DNA of 64,000 nucleotides from Eoetvoesia sp035555955 (GTDB taxonomy: Bacteria; Pseudomonadota; Gammaproteobacteria; Burkholderiales; Burkholderiaceae_B): the NCBI RefSeq assembly GCF_035555955.1, contig NZ_DATMGA010000028.1, positions 1 through 64,000 on the forward strand, in the 5' to 3' direction. This document shows positions 1 through 8,648 of the stretch, in pieces. Position numbers and translations under genes: made by a program. How positions within the stretch are numbered: position 1 is the stretch's first letter; each line of letters starts with the position of its first letter. Below the pieces are notes generated by a model. The model was given only the letters and a program-made list of their open reading frames with translations. It did not search any database and was not told the origin of the DNA.

Positions 1-279
1 CGCATCGTGCTGCCGGCCGCGCTGCCCGAGATCCTCATCGGCTGCCGGGTGGGCGTGGTCATGGCGCTGATCGTCATGGTGTCGTCCGAGATGATCGCGC
101 GCCAGGAGGGTGTGGGCAATCTGCTGTTCACCTCCATGGACATGGCCCAGTACGACTCGGTGTATGCCGTCATCCTGATCCTGGCCGTGATGGGGGTGGT
201 ATTGAACTGGCTGTTTGAACGAGTGCGCCGCCGCCTGACCCGCTGGGCCGAGTCGGGCGACGACGTGGCAATCAGGTAA
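1..279 (+). CDS. ABC transporter permease, C-terminal part (cut by window start)
   Basis: This is the last 92 codons of an inner-membrane permease of the SsuC/TauC/nitrate-sulfonate importer type; the reading frame is open from base 1. The visible part begins in the EAA loop (LPAALPEILIGCRVG), which contacts the ATPase. It continues through SSEMIARQEGVG and a last membrane helix (VILILAVMGVVLNWLF), and ends in a basic cytoplasmic tail. The stop codon overlaps the next permease start by one base, so two related permeases are translated in tandem. That suggests a heteromeric channel or two permeases sharing one ATPase. The ATPase and binding protein would lie to the left, outside the window. 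The family is secure; the substrate is unknown. Confidence 0.85.
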   Translation, partial: RIVLPAALPEILIGCRVGVVMALIVMVSSEMIARQEGVGNLLFTSMDMAQYDSVYAVILILAVMGVVLNWLFERVRRRLTRWAESGDDVAIR

Positions 280-1169
280 TGCAAAATAGGGAAATCATGC
301 CGGAATCGACTCGCACCATGGCATTCCGCGACTTGCCGGGCAAGCAGGAAAACGGCTCTGCTTCCATCGGCAACGGCAAGCCGCCCGCCGCGCCCGTCTC
401 GTCGCCCGGGCGCGGGCCGGGAAGGGGCGCGGCTGCCAGCCTGAAGCGTTTTCTGTCGCCGCTGCTGGTGCTGGTTCTGTGGGAGCTGGTGTGCCGCTTG
501 GGCTGGATCGAACCGCAGTTGCTGCCCGCGCCCAGCTCGGTGATGGGCCGGCTGGTAGAGGCGGCTTCGGGCGCCGAGTTCTGGCACGATTTCGGCATTA
601 CGCTGTACCGTCTCGTCCTCAGTCTGTGCATCGCCATCGTCCTGGGCGTGGTGCTGGGCCTGACCGCGCAGTTGTCGCGCCTTAGCGCGGCCATGCTCGA
701 TGCCTTTGTGCGCCTGATCGCGCCCATCCCCAAAATCGCCTTATATCCGGCGCTTATCCTGATCCTGGGTTTCGAGAACTCATCCAAAGTGGCGCTGGTT
801 GTCGCCGACGCCACCTTTCCGGTGCTCATGGCCACCTGGGCGGCGGCCCGCTCCGTCGACCAGAAGCTGATCTGGTCGGCGCGGGCGGCCGGCACCAGCC
901 GCGCGAACTGCCTGTGGAAGGTCACCTTCCCGGCCATCGTTCCCACGGTGCTGGCCGGCGTGCGGGTATCGGGCGTCATTGCCTGCGTGGTGGTGTTCCT
1001 GGCCGAGATGATCGCTTCCACCGACGGCCTGGGCCACATGCTGACCGTGGCCGCGCGGGCCTACAAGACCGTGGACATGTTCGTGCCGCTGGTGTGGATC
1101 TGTGCCGTGGGCCTGGGGCTGAACGCCCTGATCGGCTATGTCCAGCGCAAGCTGGATCATGGAGGATAA
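279..1169 (+). CDS. ABC transporter permease, SsuC/TauC-type
   Basis: A 296-residue inner-membrane permease of the binding-protein-dependent nitrate/sulfonate/taurine family. About 50 residues of polar, Gly/Pro-rich N-terminus precede the first helix (LLVLVLWELVCRLGW). Helices follow at LVLSLCIAIVLGVVLG and later, with the EAA loop near residues 200-230 (AAGTSRANCLWKVTFPAIVPTV, here interrupted only for notation) and the typical AEMIASTDGLGHML. The start at 279 overlaps the preceding stop by one base. A second ATG at 297 would drop six residues and is a possible true start. The next gene, a MarR regulator, begins 29 bases downstream and may control the operon. The substrate cannot be read from sequence. 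Confidence 0.88.
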   Translation: MQNREIMPESTRTMAFRDLPGKQENGSASIGNGKPPAAPVSSPGRGPGRGAAASLKRFLSPLLVLVLWELVCRLGWIEPQLLPAPSSVMGRLVEAASGAEFWHDFGITLYRLVLSLCIAIVLGVVLGLTAQLSRLSAAMLDAFVRLIAPIPKIALYPALILILGFENSSKVALVVADATFPVLMATWAAARSVDQKLIWSARAAGTSRANCLWKVTFPAIVPTVLAGVRVSGVIACVVVFLAEMIASTDGLGHMLTVAARAYKTVDMFVPLVWICAVGLGLNALIGYVQRKLDHGG

Positions 1170-1198
1170 TACTGGCTTCAAGAAAAGGGAGCAGGAAC

Positions 1199-1708
1199 AT
1201 GAGTTTACCGAATGCCGAGGCGCTGCCGGACATTCAAGAAGATCAGCCGCCGCACGAACCCTGGCGCGCGTATCAAGGGCATGAAACCTTTTTCCCCTAC
1301 CTGCTCAATCGAAGCACGGCGGCGCTGAACGCCGACTTCCAAGTCCTGCTGCGCGAGCACCGCATGACCCTGCTGCATTGGCGGGTGCTGGCGTTCCTCA
1401 GCGAAAACGACGGGCTGGGGGTCAGCGCCCTGGCCAATGTAACGGGTGTCGACCAGGCAACGCTGTCGCGCGCCTTGACCGTCATGGAAAAGGCCGGCTA
1501 CATTGCGCGCCGATCCAGCACGGCCGACCATCGTGTGGTCGTCATCAAAATCCTGCCCGCCGGCAAAAAACAGTTCCACCTTGTGCTGCCTCCCGCCTGG
1601 GAGATCTACGAGCGCGCGGTACATGGCTTAAGCCAGCAAGAACAGGCGCTGCTGCACGATATGCTCAACCGCATCCGCGACAATATGACGAGGGCGGGCG
1701 GGCAATGA
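1199..1708 (+). CDS. MarR-family transcriptional regulator
   Basis: A 169-residue winged-helix regulator. The ATG at 1199 is preceded by an AAGGGAGCAGG ribosome-binding site, and the upstream open frame is non-coding in character. The winged helix is seen as LTLLHWRVLAFL (helix 2), LGVSALANVTGVDQATLSRALTVMEKAG (helices 3 and 4, written here as one region near residues 72-100) and the wing RRSSTADHRVVVIKILPAGK. The DxR element of the MarR wing is present as ADHR. These proteins bind DNA as dimers and usually release it on binding a phenolic or other small ligand. It sits directly behind two ABC permeases and overlaps mnmH by four bases, so it is probably co-transcribed with both. Its target is likely this operon, by inference. 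Confidence 0.88.
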   Translation: MSLPNAEALPDIQEDQPPHEPWRAYQGHETFFPYLLNRSTAALNADFQVLLREHRMTLLHWRVLAFLSENDGLGVSALANVTGVDQATLSRALTVMEKAGYIARRSSTADHRVVVIKILPAGKKQFHLVLPPAWEIYERAVHGLSQQEQALLHDMLNRIRDNMTRAGGQ

Positions 1709-2754
1709 CGCATCGTGTACCGGTTCGCGTGGCGGACAGAGATGCGTTCGATGCCATTATCGATGCGCGTTCGCCTTCCGAGTTCGCGCTGGACCACATT
1801 CCCGGCGCCATCAATTGCCCGGTGCTGGACGACGACGAACGCCGCATCGTGGGCACGCTGTATGTGCAGGTAGGGGCGTTCGAAGCCAAGCGCGTCGGCG
1901 GCGCCATGGTGGCCGCCAACCTGGCGCGCCATTTGCGCGAACGCTTTGCCGAATACCCGGCGAGCTGGCGGCCTTTGGTGTATTGCTGGCGCGGCGGAAT
2001 GCGCAGCGCCAGCATGGTGACCTGGCTAAGAATGGTGGGCTGGGACGCCCAGCAACTGGCCGGCGGCTACAAAAGCTTTCGCCATTACGTCGTGGCGCAA
2101 TTGGCGCAGCTGTGCCCCCGACTGAAGCTGCAGGTCGTATGCGGCGCCACGGGCAGCGCCAAGACCCGAATTTTGCAGGCGCTGGCTGCGAAAGGCCGGC
2201 AGATCCTCGACCTGGAGCACTGCGCCAGCCACAAGGGCTCGCTGCTGGGCGCTTTGCCGGGGGTTGAACAGCCGTCGCAAAAGCGGTTCGAAACATTGAT
2301 CGTCAGCGCGCTGGACGGCATGGACCTGGAGCGCACCATCTACGTCGAGGGCGAGAGCGCCCGCATCGGCCGGCTGACCGTGCCGGTGCCGCTAATACAG
2401 CGGATGCGCGCCTCACCCTGCATCGAGATCCAGGCCACGCCCCAGGCGCGCCTGGAGTACCTGCTGCACGACTATGCCTATCTGGGCGACGACGCCGACG
2501 CCCTGGCCGACCGCCTGGGTATGCTCAAGCAATTGCAGGGCGGCGAGACCGTGCAGCGCTGGCAGCAATGGGCGCACGAAGGTAATTTGCCCCTGCTGTT
2601 CGACGAGCTCATCAGCCGGCACTACGACCCTCATTACCAGCGCTCCCAGGCCCGCAACTTCCATGCCTGGGAACAAAGGCGAGCCATCCAGACGGACGAC
2701 CTGTCCGAACAAGGCATCGCCGCCATCGCCCAGGCCGTCATCGACCTGGACTAG
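1705..2754 (+). CDS. mnmH: tRNA 2-selenouridine/geranyl-2-thiouridine synthase MnmH
   Basis: A 349-residue enzyme (also SelU or YbbB). It geranylates and then replaces the sulfur of 2-thiouridine at the wobble base of Lys, Glu and Gln tRNAs, using selenophosphate. The N-terminal rhodanese domain (about 1-125) carries its catalytic Cys94 in VYCWRGGMRS. A P-loop GATGSAKT at 147-154 opens the second domain. Length agrees with E. coli SelU (364). The ATG at 1705 overlaps the marR stop by four bases, which fixes the start. Selenophosphate synthase is not in the window. The link to the ABC/MarR genes seems positional rather than functional. Confidence 0.93.
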   Translation: MTHRVPVRVADRDAFDAIIDARSPSEFALDHIPGAINCPVLDDDERRIVGTLYVQVGAFEAKRVGGAMVAANLARHLRERFAEYPASWRPLVYCWRGGMRSASMVTWLRMVGWDAQQLAGGYKSFRHYVVAQLAQLCPRLKLQVVCGATGSAKTRILQALAAKGRQILDLEHCASHKGSLLGALPGVEQPSQKRFETLIVSALDGMDLERTIYVEGESARIGRLTVPVPLIQRMRASPCIEIQATPQARLEYLLHDYAYLGDDADALADRLGMLKQLQGGETVQRWQQWAHEGNLPLLFDELISRHYDPHYQRSQARNFHAWEQRRAIQTDDLSEQGIAAIAQAVIDLD

Positions 2755-2766
2755 GCGGGGTATTAA

Positions 2767-4251
2767 TCAAGCTTCGGCCTGCCGGGCGGCGTTGACTGCC
2801 TCCTTGGTGTCGTGCGGGGCTCCGTTGAAGTACAGGTTGAGCAGCACCGCCGCCACCGAAGTAAGCAAGATGCCCGACTCGATAAGCGGATGAATGGCGT
2901 GGGGCATCCATTGGCGGAAGTTGGGCGCCACCATGGGGATCATGCCGACGCCGATGGAAATGGCGACGATCATGGCGTTGTGGCGGTTGGTCTTGAAGTC
3001 GACGTTGGCCAGAATGCGTATGCCCGTGGCGATGACCATGCCGAACATGACGATGCCCGCGCCGCCCAGCACGACCGTGGGCAGGGATTCGACCAGGGCC
3101 GCCAGCTTGGGCAACAGGCCCAGAATGACCAGGATGATGCCGCCGGCCACGCACACGAAGCGGCTGCGCACGCCGGTAACCGCCACCAGGCCCACGTTTT
3201 GCGAAAAGCTGGTGTAGGGGAAGGTGTTGAAGATGCCGCCGATAAGCGTGCCCAGGCCGTCGGTGCGCAGGCCGCGGGCCAGGTCTTTTTGGTCGATTTT
3301 CTTGCCCGTCATTTCGCCCAGGGCCAGGAACATGCCGGTGGACTCGATCATGACCACGATCATGACCAGGGTCATGGTAATGATGGAGACGGGCTCGAAG
3401 ATAGGCATGCCGAAATGGAAGGGCAGGACGATATCGACCCACTGCGCCTTGGCCACTTTTTCGAAGGTCATGATGCCCATGGCCGAAGCCACGATGGCGC
3501 CGATGACGATGCCCAGCAGCACGGCGATATTGGCGAAGAAGCCCTTGGCGTACTTGGCGATGATAAGAATGGAAGCCAGCACGATGGCGGCGATGCCCAG
3601 GCCGGTAAGGTCGGCGTAGCGGGGGTTGGGCACCGAGGGCAGGATGGACAGGCCCTTGGGAATGGCGGGTATGGGCGAGCCCGGCGCGCCGGCCGCCGCC
3701 GCGGCGCTGGACAGCCACTTGGCGTATTCGGGGTTGACCACGCTGGGCGCGGTGGGGCCGAACGGGTTGCCGAAGATCCAGTTTATGCCCACCCGCATAA
3801 GCGTAATGCCGATGATCGCGATGATGGTGCCGGTAACCAGCGGCGGAAAGAACCGCAGCATGCGGCTGACCAACGGCGCGATGATGATGGAGATGATACC
3901 GGCCGCGATGATGGTGCCGAATAGCAGTTGCGCGCCTTCGTGGCCCTGGGTGGAGCGGGCGATGGCCACCATGGGGCCCACCGCCGCGAAGGTGACGCCC
4001 ATCATGACCGGCAGCCTGATGCCGAACCATTGCGTCACGCCGAACGACTGGATAAAGGTAACGATGCCGCAGCAGAACAGGTCGGCCGAGATAAGCATGG
4101 TGACTTCCTCGGCGCTGAGGCCCAGCGCGCGGCCTACGATAAGCGGCACCGCAATGGCGCCGGCGTACATGACCAGCACGTGCTGCAGGCCAAGCACTGT
4201 TAGTTTTCCGTTGGTTAGCCGTTCGTCGACGGGCGGGACAGGCTGTGTCAT
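2767..4251 (-). CDS. NCS2-family purine (xanthine/uric acid type) permease
   Basis: A 494-residue inner-membrane nucleobase:cation symporter of the NAT/NCS2 family, with about 14 hydrophobic segments. The family signature is present as SQNVGLVAVTGVRSR, matching Q-N-x-G-x4-T-[RKG]. An upstream segment GVTFAAVGPMVAIARS and the TM10 region EMTGKKIDQKDLARGLRTDG are also typical. The start at 4251 (MTQPVPPVDERL) is chosen over a start 26 codons upstream because AGGAGATCTTGC places a good ribosome-binding site before it. It converges on mnmH, with only 12 bases between the stops. The family members closest by eye are xanthine/urate transporters of the XanQ/UacT/PbuX type, but exact specificity is not decided. 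Confidence 0.9.
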   Translation of the reverse strand: MTQPVPPVDERLTNGKLTVLGLQHVLVMYAGAIAVPLIVGRALGLSAEEVTMLISADLFCCGIVTFIQSFGVTQWFGIRLPVMMGVTFAAVGPMVAIARSTQGHEGAQLLFGTIIAAGIISIIIAPLVSRMLRFFPPLVTGTIIAIIGITLMRVGINWIFGNPFGPTAPSVVNPEYAKWLSSAAAAAGAPGSPIPAIPKGLSILPSVPNPRYADLTGLGIAAIVLASILIIAKYAKGFFANIAVLLGIVIGAIVASAMGIMTFEKVAKAQWVDIVLPFHFGMPIFEPVSIITMTLVMIVVMIESTGMFLALGEMTGKKIDQKDLARGLRTDGLGTLIGGIFNTFPYTSFSQNVGLVAVTGVRSRFVCVAGGIILVILGLLPKLAALVESLPTVVLGGAGIVMFGMVIATGIRILANVDFKTNRHNAMIVAISIGVGMIPMVAPNFRQWMPHAIHPLIESGILLTSVAAVLLNLYFNGAPHDTKEAVNAARQAEA

Positions 4252-4533
4252 GCAAGATCTCCTGGGGAGTTGATGAAGGTGTTGCCAACCGCTATTTGTA
4301 ACGAAAACAATTGCCCTGGTTACCCGCACTGTATAGAGCCGAATCGGGTTTTTATATAGCGGAAAACCCGGTAATGGCTATGTGGGGCCATATGGCCCGC
4401 GCCTGGGCGGGCTGGCATGGCGGATGACTGTAGGCGAGCGTATGCGGCGGGCGCCGCCAGCCAGGCCGCTGTGCAAGGTAAAATGCGGAATCGCAACTTT
4501 TGGCCCGCTGCGGGGCCGCGCAAGCAAACAATT

Positions 4534-5613
4534 ATGAAAATTCTGATCACCGGCGGAGCCGGATTCATTGGGTCGGCCCTGGTGCGCCACGTTATCGCCG
4601 ACACGGCCGATTCGGTCGTCAATGTCGATAAACTCACGTACGCGGGCAATCTGGAGTCGCTGGAGGCGGTGGCCGGCAACCCCCGGTATGCCTTCGAGCA
4701 GGTGGATATCTGCGACCGCGCGGCCCTGGATCGCGTGTTCGCCCAGCACCGGCCCGATGCGGTCATGCACCTGGCGGCCGAATCGCACGTGGATCGTTCC
4801 ATCGACGGGCCGGCGGCGTTCATTGAAACCAATATCGTCGGCACCTATACCTTGCTGGAAGCCGCCCGCCAGTATTGGCAGGGCCTGGACGAGCCGCGCA
4901 AGGGCGCGTTCCGCTTCCACCATATTTCCACCGACGAAGTCTACGGCGATCTGGAAGGCCCCGAAGACCTGTTCACCGAAACCACCCCTTATGCGCCCAG
5001 CTCGCCGTATTCGGCCAGCAAGGCCAGTTCCGACCACCTGGTGCGCGCCTGGCGCCGCACCTACGGCCTGCCTACGCTGGTCACCAACTGCTCCAACAAC
5101 TACGGCCCCTATCATTTTCCCGAAAAGCTCATCCCGTTGGTCATCCTCAATGCGCTGGAGGGCAAGCCCCTGCCTGTTTACGGCAAAGGCAACCAGGTGC
5201 GCGACTGGCTGTTCGTGGAAGACCACGCCCGTGCGCTGTACACCGTGATCACCCGGGGCGAAATCGGTGAAACCTACAATATCGGCGGGCATAACGAAAA
5301 GCAGAACCTGCAGGTGGTACACGCCATTTGCGATTTGCTGGACGAACTGCATCCGCAAAGCCGGCCGGTCGGCGGCGATGGGCAGCCGGCTTCGCACCGG
5401 GCCTTGATCACCTTCGTCACCGACCGTCCCGGCCACGATCTGCGCTACGCCATCGATGCCGCCAAGATCGGCCGAGAACTGGGCTGGACGCCGCAGGAAA
5501 CCTTCGAATCGGGCCTGCGCAAAACCGTGCAATGGTATTTGTCCAACCTGGATTGGTGCCGTCATGTGCAAGACGGCAGCTATCAGCGGGAAAGGCTGGG
5601 GGTCAAGAGCTGA
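4534..5613 (+). CDS. rmlB: dTDP-glucose 4,6-dehydratase
   Basis: A 359-residue short-chain dehydrogenase/reductase that makes dTDP-4-keto-6-deoxyglucose, step two of dTDP-L-rhamnose synthesis. NAD binding is at GGAGFIG (7-13). The catalytic Thr133-Asp134-Glu135 triplet is in HHISTDEVYG, and Tyr159/Lys163 are in PYSASK. The ATG at 4534 starts the Rossmann strand MKILITGG; the longer upstream frame adds 39 residues without homologous look. The rest of the rhamnose set (rmlC, rmlA, rmlD) lies about 53 kb away at 58.1-60.5 kb with no second rmlB in the window, so this gene probably serves that pathway from a separate transcript. Confidence 0.95.
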   Translation: MKILITGGAGFIGSALVRHVIADTADSVVNVDKLTYAGNLESLEAVAGNPRYAFEQVDICDRAALDRVFAQHRPDAVMHLAAESHVDRSIDGPAAFIETNIVGTYTLLEAARQYWQGLDEPRKGAFRFHHISTDEVYGDLEGPEDLFTETTPYAPSSPYSASKASSDHLVRAWRRTYGLPTLVTNCSNNYGPYHFPEKLIPLVILNALEGKPLPVYGKGNQVRDWLFVEDHARALYTVITRGEIGETYNIGGHNEKQNLQVVHAICDLLDELHPQSRPVGGDGQPASHRALITFVTDRPGHDLRYAIDAAKIGRELGWTPQETFESGLRKTVQWYLSNLDWCRHVQDGSYQRERLGVKS

Positions 5614-5690
5614 CCGTCGCGTCATCCATAAGCTGTTGCGTAGGTGGCGTCGGTGGGAGGCGGTGCGTTGGGCCACTCGCCGCATAGGCT

Positions 5691-5990
5691 TTAGGCGGGC
5701 GCTTCGTCGTATCGATGGATACGAGCCAGAACATCGGCCATCGAGCTTTTAGCGATCTCGGTGTCGTAACGGGCCTGTCCTCGCAGCCAGTAGCCGTCAG
5801 ACAAGCCAAAATAGCGGCACAAGCGCAAGTCGGTATCGGCTGTGACCGAGCGCTTGCCGTGAACGATTTCGTTGATGCGTCGGGCCGGCACTTCGATAGC
5901 CTTGGCCAAGGCGTACTGGCTGATGCCCAATGGCTTCAGAAACTCTTCCAAAAGAACTTCGCCAGGATGAATGGGCTGTAAATCGGACAT
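5691..5990 (-). CDS. higA: HigA-family antitoxin / DNA-binding protein
   Basis: A 99-residue XRE-type helix-turn-helix protein with the hallmark HigA start: IHPGEVLLEEFLKPLGIS. The HTH is near residues 18-60 (QYALAKAIEVPARRINEIVHGKR; recognition helix around PARRINEIV). It should neutralise the HigB RNase encoded just upstream and repress the operon. The ATG at 5990 is 11 bases after the higB stop, in the toxin-first order typical of higBA. A longer frame to 6068 overlaps higB and is unlikely. A double palindrome at 6283-6313 just upstream of higB is the probable operator. Confidence 0.92.
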   Translation of the reverse strand: MSDLQPIHPGEVLLEEFLKPLGISQYALAKAIEVPARRINEIVHGKRSVTADTDLRLCRYFGLSDGYWLRGQARYDTEIAKSSMADVLARIHRYDEAPA

Positions 5991-6001
5991 TCTATTTTCT
6001 C

Positions 6002-6280
6002 TCAATGATAATCGACGATTTCCACATCTGTGGCGTTGCCACCATGGAATCGGAAACACAGGCGCCATTGGTCATTGATGCGAATACTGTATTGGCCAGC
6101 TCGACGGCCTTTCAAAAGCTCAAGCCGATTACTCGGCGGAACTCGCAAATCGTCAATCCTGCCCGCCCAGTCCAGTTGTTCGAGTTTGCGTCGAGCTACG
6201 CGTTCGATATTTGCGAAACGAGCGACGCGTGTACGATTGAACAGTGCTTCAGTATCGGAACAGGAGAAGGATAGAATCAT
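6002..6280 (-). CDS. higB: HigB-type (RelE superfamily) toxin
   Basis: A 92-residue ribosome-dependent mRNA interferase of the HigB/RelE fold. Typical features are the start MILSFSCSDTEALF, a basic centre (RRKLEQL), the segment LKGRRAGQYSIRINDQWRLCF in the second half, and the ending ATDVEIVDYH. The conserved core residues of HigB (N-x-Q-W-R-x-x-F) are all visible. The ATG at 6280 is preferred to an upstream TTG/ATG at 6307 because it starts the conserved strand. It is transcribed before higA, and the operator palindromes end three bases from its start codon. Confidence 0.92.
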   Translation of the reverse strand: MILSFSCSDTEALFNRTRVARFANIERVARRKLEQLDWAGRIDDLRVPPSNRLELLKGRRAGQYSIRINDQWRLCFRFHGGNATDVEIVDYH

Positions 6281-6282
6281 AA

Positions 6283-6318
6283 TAACGCAGTACGTTAATA
6301 ACGACAAACGTTATTAAC
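6283..6318. promoter_or_regulatory. Tandem palindromic operator of higBA
   Basis: Two copies of TAACG-N5-CGTTA lie at 6283-6297 and 6299-6313, a 16-base period. The second copy overlaps a longer perfect inverted repeat, GTTAATAACG (6294-6303) and CGTTATTAAC (6309-6318), with a five-base spacer. The block sits immediately upstream of the higB start codon, where HigA proteins normally bind. Function is inferred from position and symmetry. Confidence 0.7.
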
Positions 6319-6395
6319 ATGATTTGGCCTAATCAGAGAAACATTCATCGGAAGCGTTGACCTTTCATTATTGGCCATCGCGCATAGCAATTAAA

Positions 6396-6478
6396 GAGGG
6401 CATAGGCCATTCTTATCTCATGCCCTGATCGATTCCGGCATAGGACAAAACCCGCATATCTTTACTCGGTATGCCCTC
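6396..6478. promoter_or_regulatory. Three GAGGGCAT/ATGCCCT elements upstream of the flavoprotein operon
   Basis: GAGGGCAT occurs at 6396-6403, and its reverse complement occurs at 6420-6426 (ATGCCCT, seven bases) and 6471-6478 (ATGCCCTC). The first two form an inverted repeat with 16 bases between. All lie in the 290-base gap between higB and the flavoprotein gene at 6574, so they may be binding sites for a regulator of that operon. No coding sequence is seen in the gap. Confidence 0.4.
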
Positions 6479-6573
6479 ATAAAGTTCCTTGGAAATCTTC
6501 GTTCCCAGCCTGAATACCCATCCCTAGAATAAACAGCTCCTACTGCTTAGTGCGATGTAAAGGGGAAGGTTTC

Positions 6574-8322
6574 ATGGGTATATCGAGATTGACGAGGCTT
6601 GAGCCTTACGGTTCCGACGCGGGGCGCGAATACGAGGCCGATGTGCTGGTCATCGGCGGCGGCCCGGCCGGCGCGTGGGCCGCCATCAGCGCGGCGGCCA
6701 ACAAGGCGCGCGTGGTGCTGGCCGACAAAGGTTTTTGCGGCACTTCGGGCGCCACGGCGCCTTCGGGCACGGGTGTCTGGTACGTGGAGCCCGACGCGCA
6801 AACCAGGGAAAAGGCCAAGGCCGACCGCTACAAGATGGGCGGAGAACTGGCCGAGCATGCGTGGATGGACAGGGTGCTGGAGCAAACCTGGACCAATATC
6901 CACCAGTTGGCCGAATGGGGCTATCCGTTTCCGGCCGACGCCATGGGGAATTCACAGCGCACGTCGCTGCAAGGGCCCGAATACATGCGTTTGATGCGCA
7001 AGCAGGTCAAGGCCGCCGGCGTGCGCATCCTGGATCACAGCCCCGCGCTGGAGCTGCTGGTAAATGAAGACGGATCGGTGGGTGGCGCTACTGGCGTCAA
7101 TCGATTGACCGGGCAAACCTGGGCAGTGCGCGCCGGCGCCGTCATCATGGCCACGGGCGGCTGTGCTTTCCTGAGCCGTGCGCTGGGCTGCAATGTCCTG
7201 ACCGGCGACGGCCAACTCATGGCCGCCGAGGCCGGCGCCGAGTTGTCGGGCATGGAGTTCTCCAACGCCTACGGCATGGGTCCGGCGTTTTCCTCGGTGA
7301 CGAAATCCCTGTTCTACAGCTGGGCCAACTTCTATTACGCCGACGGTACACTGATAGAAGGCGCGGGCTCGCATCGCGGGCGCGGCATCGTCGCGCAGAC
7401 GCTGCAGTCGCAGCCGGTGTTTGCCCGCCTGGATCGCGCTGACGAGCAGATCCGGGCCTGGATGCGCACGGCGCAGCCGAACTTCTTCGTATCGTTCGAC
7501 CGCCGGAACATCGACCCCTTCACCCAGTTCTTTCCCGTCACCTTGCGCCTGGAAGGCACGGTGCGCGGCACGGGCGGCCTGAATATCGTGGATGAGAACT
7601 GCGCCACGAACGTGCCGGGGCTTTACGCCGTAGGCGACGCCGCGACGCGCGAGCTCATTTGCGGCGGCTTTACCGGCGGCGGCAGCCACAATGCGGCCTG
7701 GGCGCTGTCGTCGGGCTTCTGGGCCGGCGCGGGCGCGGCCGACTACGGGCGGCGGGCCGCCAAGTCATTTGCCAAGCGGCAGTTATGGCATGCCGGCCGC
7801 ACGGGTTTGCATGACAATGGCGGGCGGTCCTGGGACCCTGAAGAGGTCATCAAGTCGGTCCAGGCCGAAGTGTTTCCTTACGAGAAGAACTGGACGCGCC
7901 AGGGCGACGCCCTGGAGGGCGCCTTGCTGCGCCTGGATACCCTGTGGCACCGCATAAGCCGGGGCACCGCGGCAGGCAGCGCCAGCGCCACGGTGCGGGC
8001 CCGCGAAGCCGCGGCCATGCTGGCGACTTCCCGCTGGATGTACCGCAGCGCCCTGGCCCGCACCGAAACGCGCGGTATGCATCGGCGCAGCGATCATGCC
8101 GCCCCGGATCCTTCGCAGCGGCATCGCATCATCAGCGCTGGGCTGGACGAGGTCTGGATCGACAAGAAGCAGGTTCTCGACCAGCCTTCGGGCACGGCGG
8201 GCACGGAACGCAACGCTGCAGCAGCCAAGCCGGGAGGCGGCCGTGCCGCCCCGGAGCGCAGCATCGCCGCCGCGCACAAGGCCGCTGCTTCAGACACCAC
8301 AACCCAACTGGAGGCCGCATGA
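6574..8322 (+). CDS. AprA/fumarate-reductase-like FAD flavoprotein
   Basis: A 582-residue FAD-dependent oxidoreductase of the succinate dehydrogenase/fumarate reductase/adenylylsulfate reductase alpha family. The dinucleotide-binding fold is at residues 24-33 (VLVIGGGPAG). FAD contacts continue at GFCGTSGATAPSGTG and at GLYAVGDAATRELICGGFTGGGSHN near residue 350. The C-terminal helical domain carries YRSALARTETRGMHRR, as in AprA-like proteins. The ATG at 6574 has AAGGGGAAGG in front. It overlaps the following ferredoxin gene by four bases (ATGA), so the two are probably a complex. The ABC importer downstream is of the sulfonate type, which suggests oxidation or reduction of an imported organosulfur compound. 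The true substrate is unknown. The last 60 residues are Ala/Pro-rich and may be a tail. Confidence 0.85.
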   Translation: MGISRLTRLEPYGSDAGREYEADVLVIGGGPAGAWAAISAAANKARVVLADKGFCGTSGATAPSGTGVWYVEPDAQTREKAKADRYKMGGELAEHAWMDRVLEQTWTNIHQLAEWGYPFPADAMGNSQRTSLQGPEYMRLMRKQVKAAGVRILDHSPALELLVNEDGSVGGATGVNRLTGQTWAVRAGAVIMATGGCAFLSRALGCNVLTGDGQLMAAEAGAELSGMEFSNAYGMGPAFSSVTKSLFYSWANFYYADGTLIEGAGSHRGRGIVAQTLQSQPVFARLDRADEQIRAWMRTAQPNFFVSFDRRNIDPFTQFFPVTLRLEGTVRGTGGLNIVDENCATNVPGLYAVGDAATRELICGGFTGGGSHNAAWALSSGFWAGAGAADYGRRAAKSFAKRQLWHAGRTGLHDNGGRSWDPEEVIKSVQAEVFPYEKNWTRQGDALEGALLRLDTLWHRISRGTAAGSASATVRAREAAAMLATSRWMYRSALARTETRGMHRRSDHAAPDPSQRHRIISAGLDEVWIDKKQVLDQPSGTAGTERNAAAAKPGGGRAAPERSIAAAHKAAASDTTTQLEAA

Positions 8323-8648
8323 TCGAAATCGTCAGCGCCGAGCGATGCACCGCCTGCAATATCTGCGTGCATGTTTGCCCCACCAACGTCTTCGACATCG
8401 TCAAGGATCAGCCGCCGCGCATTGCGCGCCAGGCCGATTGCCAGACCTGCTTCATGTGCGAGCTGTATTGCCCTGAAGACGCCTTGTTTGTGGCGCCTGT
8501 GGCCGATGCGCCGATTGCCGTGGAAGAAAACGACGCCGGGGTTCAGGCCCTGATGGGCAGCTACAAACGATCGATCGGCTGGGGCAAGGGGCTGCAGCCC
8601 ACGGCGGGCAAGGACCATAGTTTCGAACTTCTTTCCAGGACGCATTGA
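8319..8648 (+). CDS. 2[4Fe-4S] ferredoxin, AprB-like partner subunit
   Basis: A 109-residue iron-sulfur protein. Cluster one uses Cys10, 13, 16 and 20 (CTACNICVHVCP). Cluster two uses Cys41, 44, 47 and 51 (CQTCFMCELYCP). The remaining 55 residues carry no further cysteines. It overlaps the flavoprotein stop by four bases and the next start by one, so translation of the three genes is coupled. The arrangement, a flavoprotein followed by an eight-cysteine ferredoxin, mirrors AprA-AprB, and the protein most likely passes electrons to or from the FAD subunit in the cytoplasm. Confidence 0.9.
   Translation: MIEIVSAERCTACNICVHVCPTNVFDIVKDQPPRIARQADCQTCFMCELYCPEDALFVAPVADAPIAVEENDAGVQALMGSYKRSIGWGKGLQPTAGKDHSFELLSRTH

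Noticed and set aside
2738..4329. Long frames on the opposite strand and in other frames of the purine permease gene, rich in His, Arg and Asp
   Set aside because: They follow the GC-rich codon pattern of the permease and have no family features; the permease frame has the NCS2 signature.
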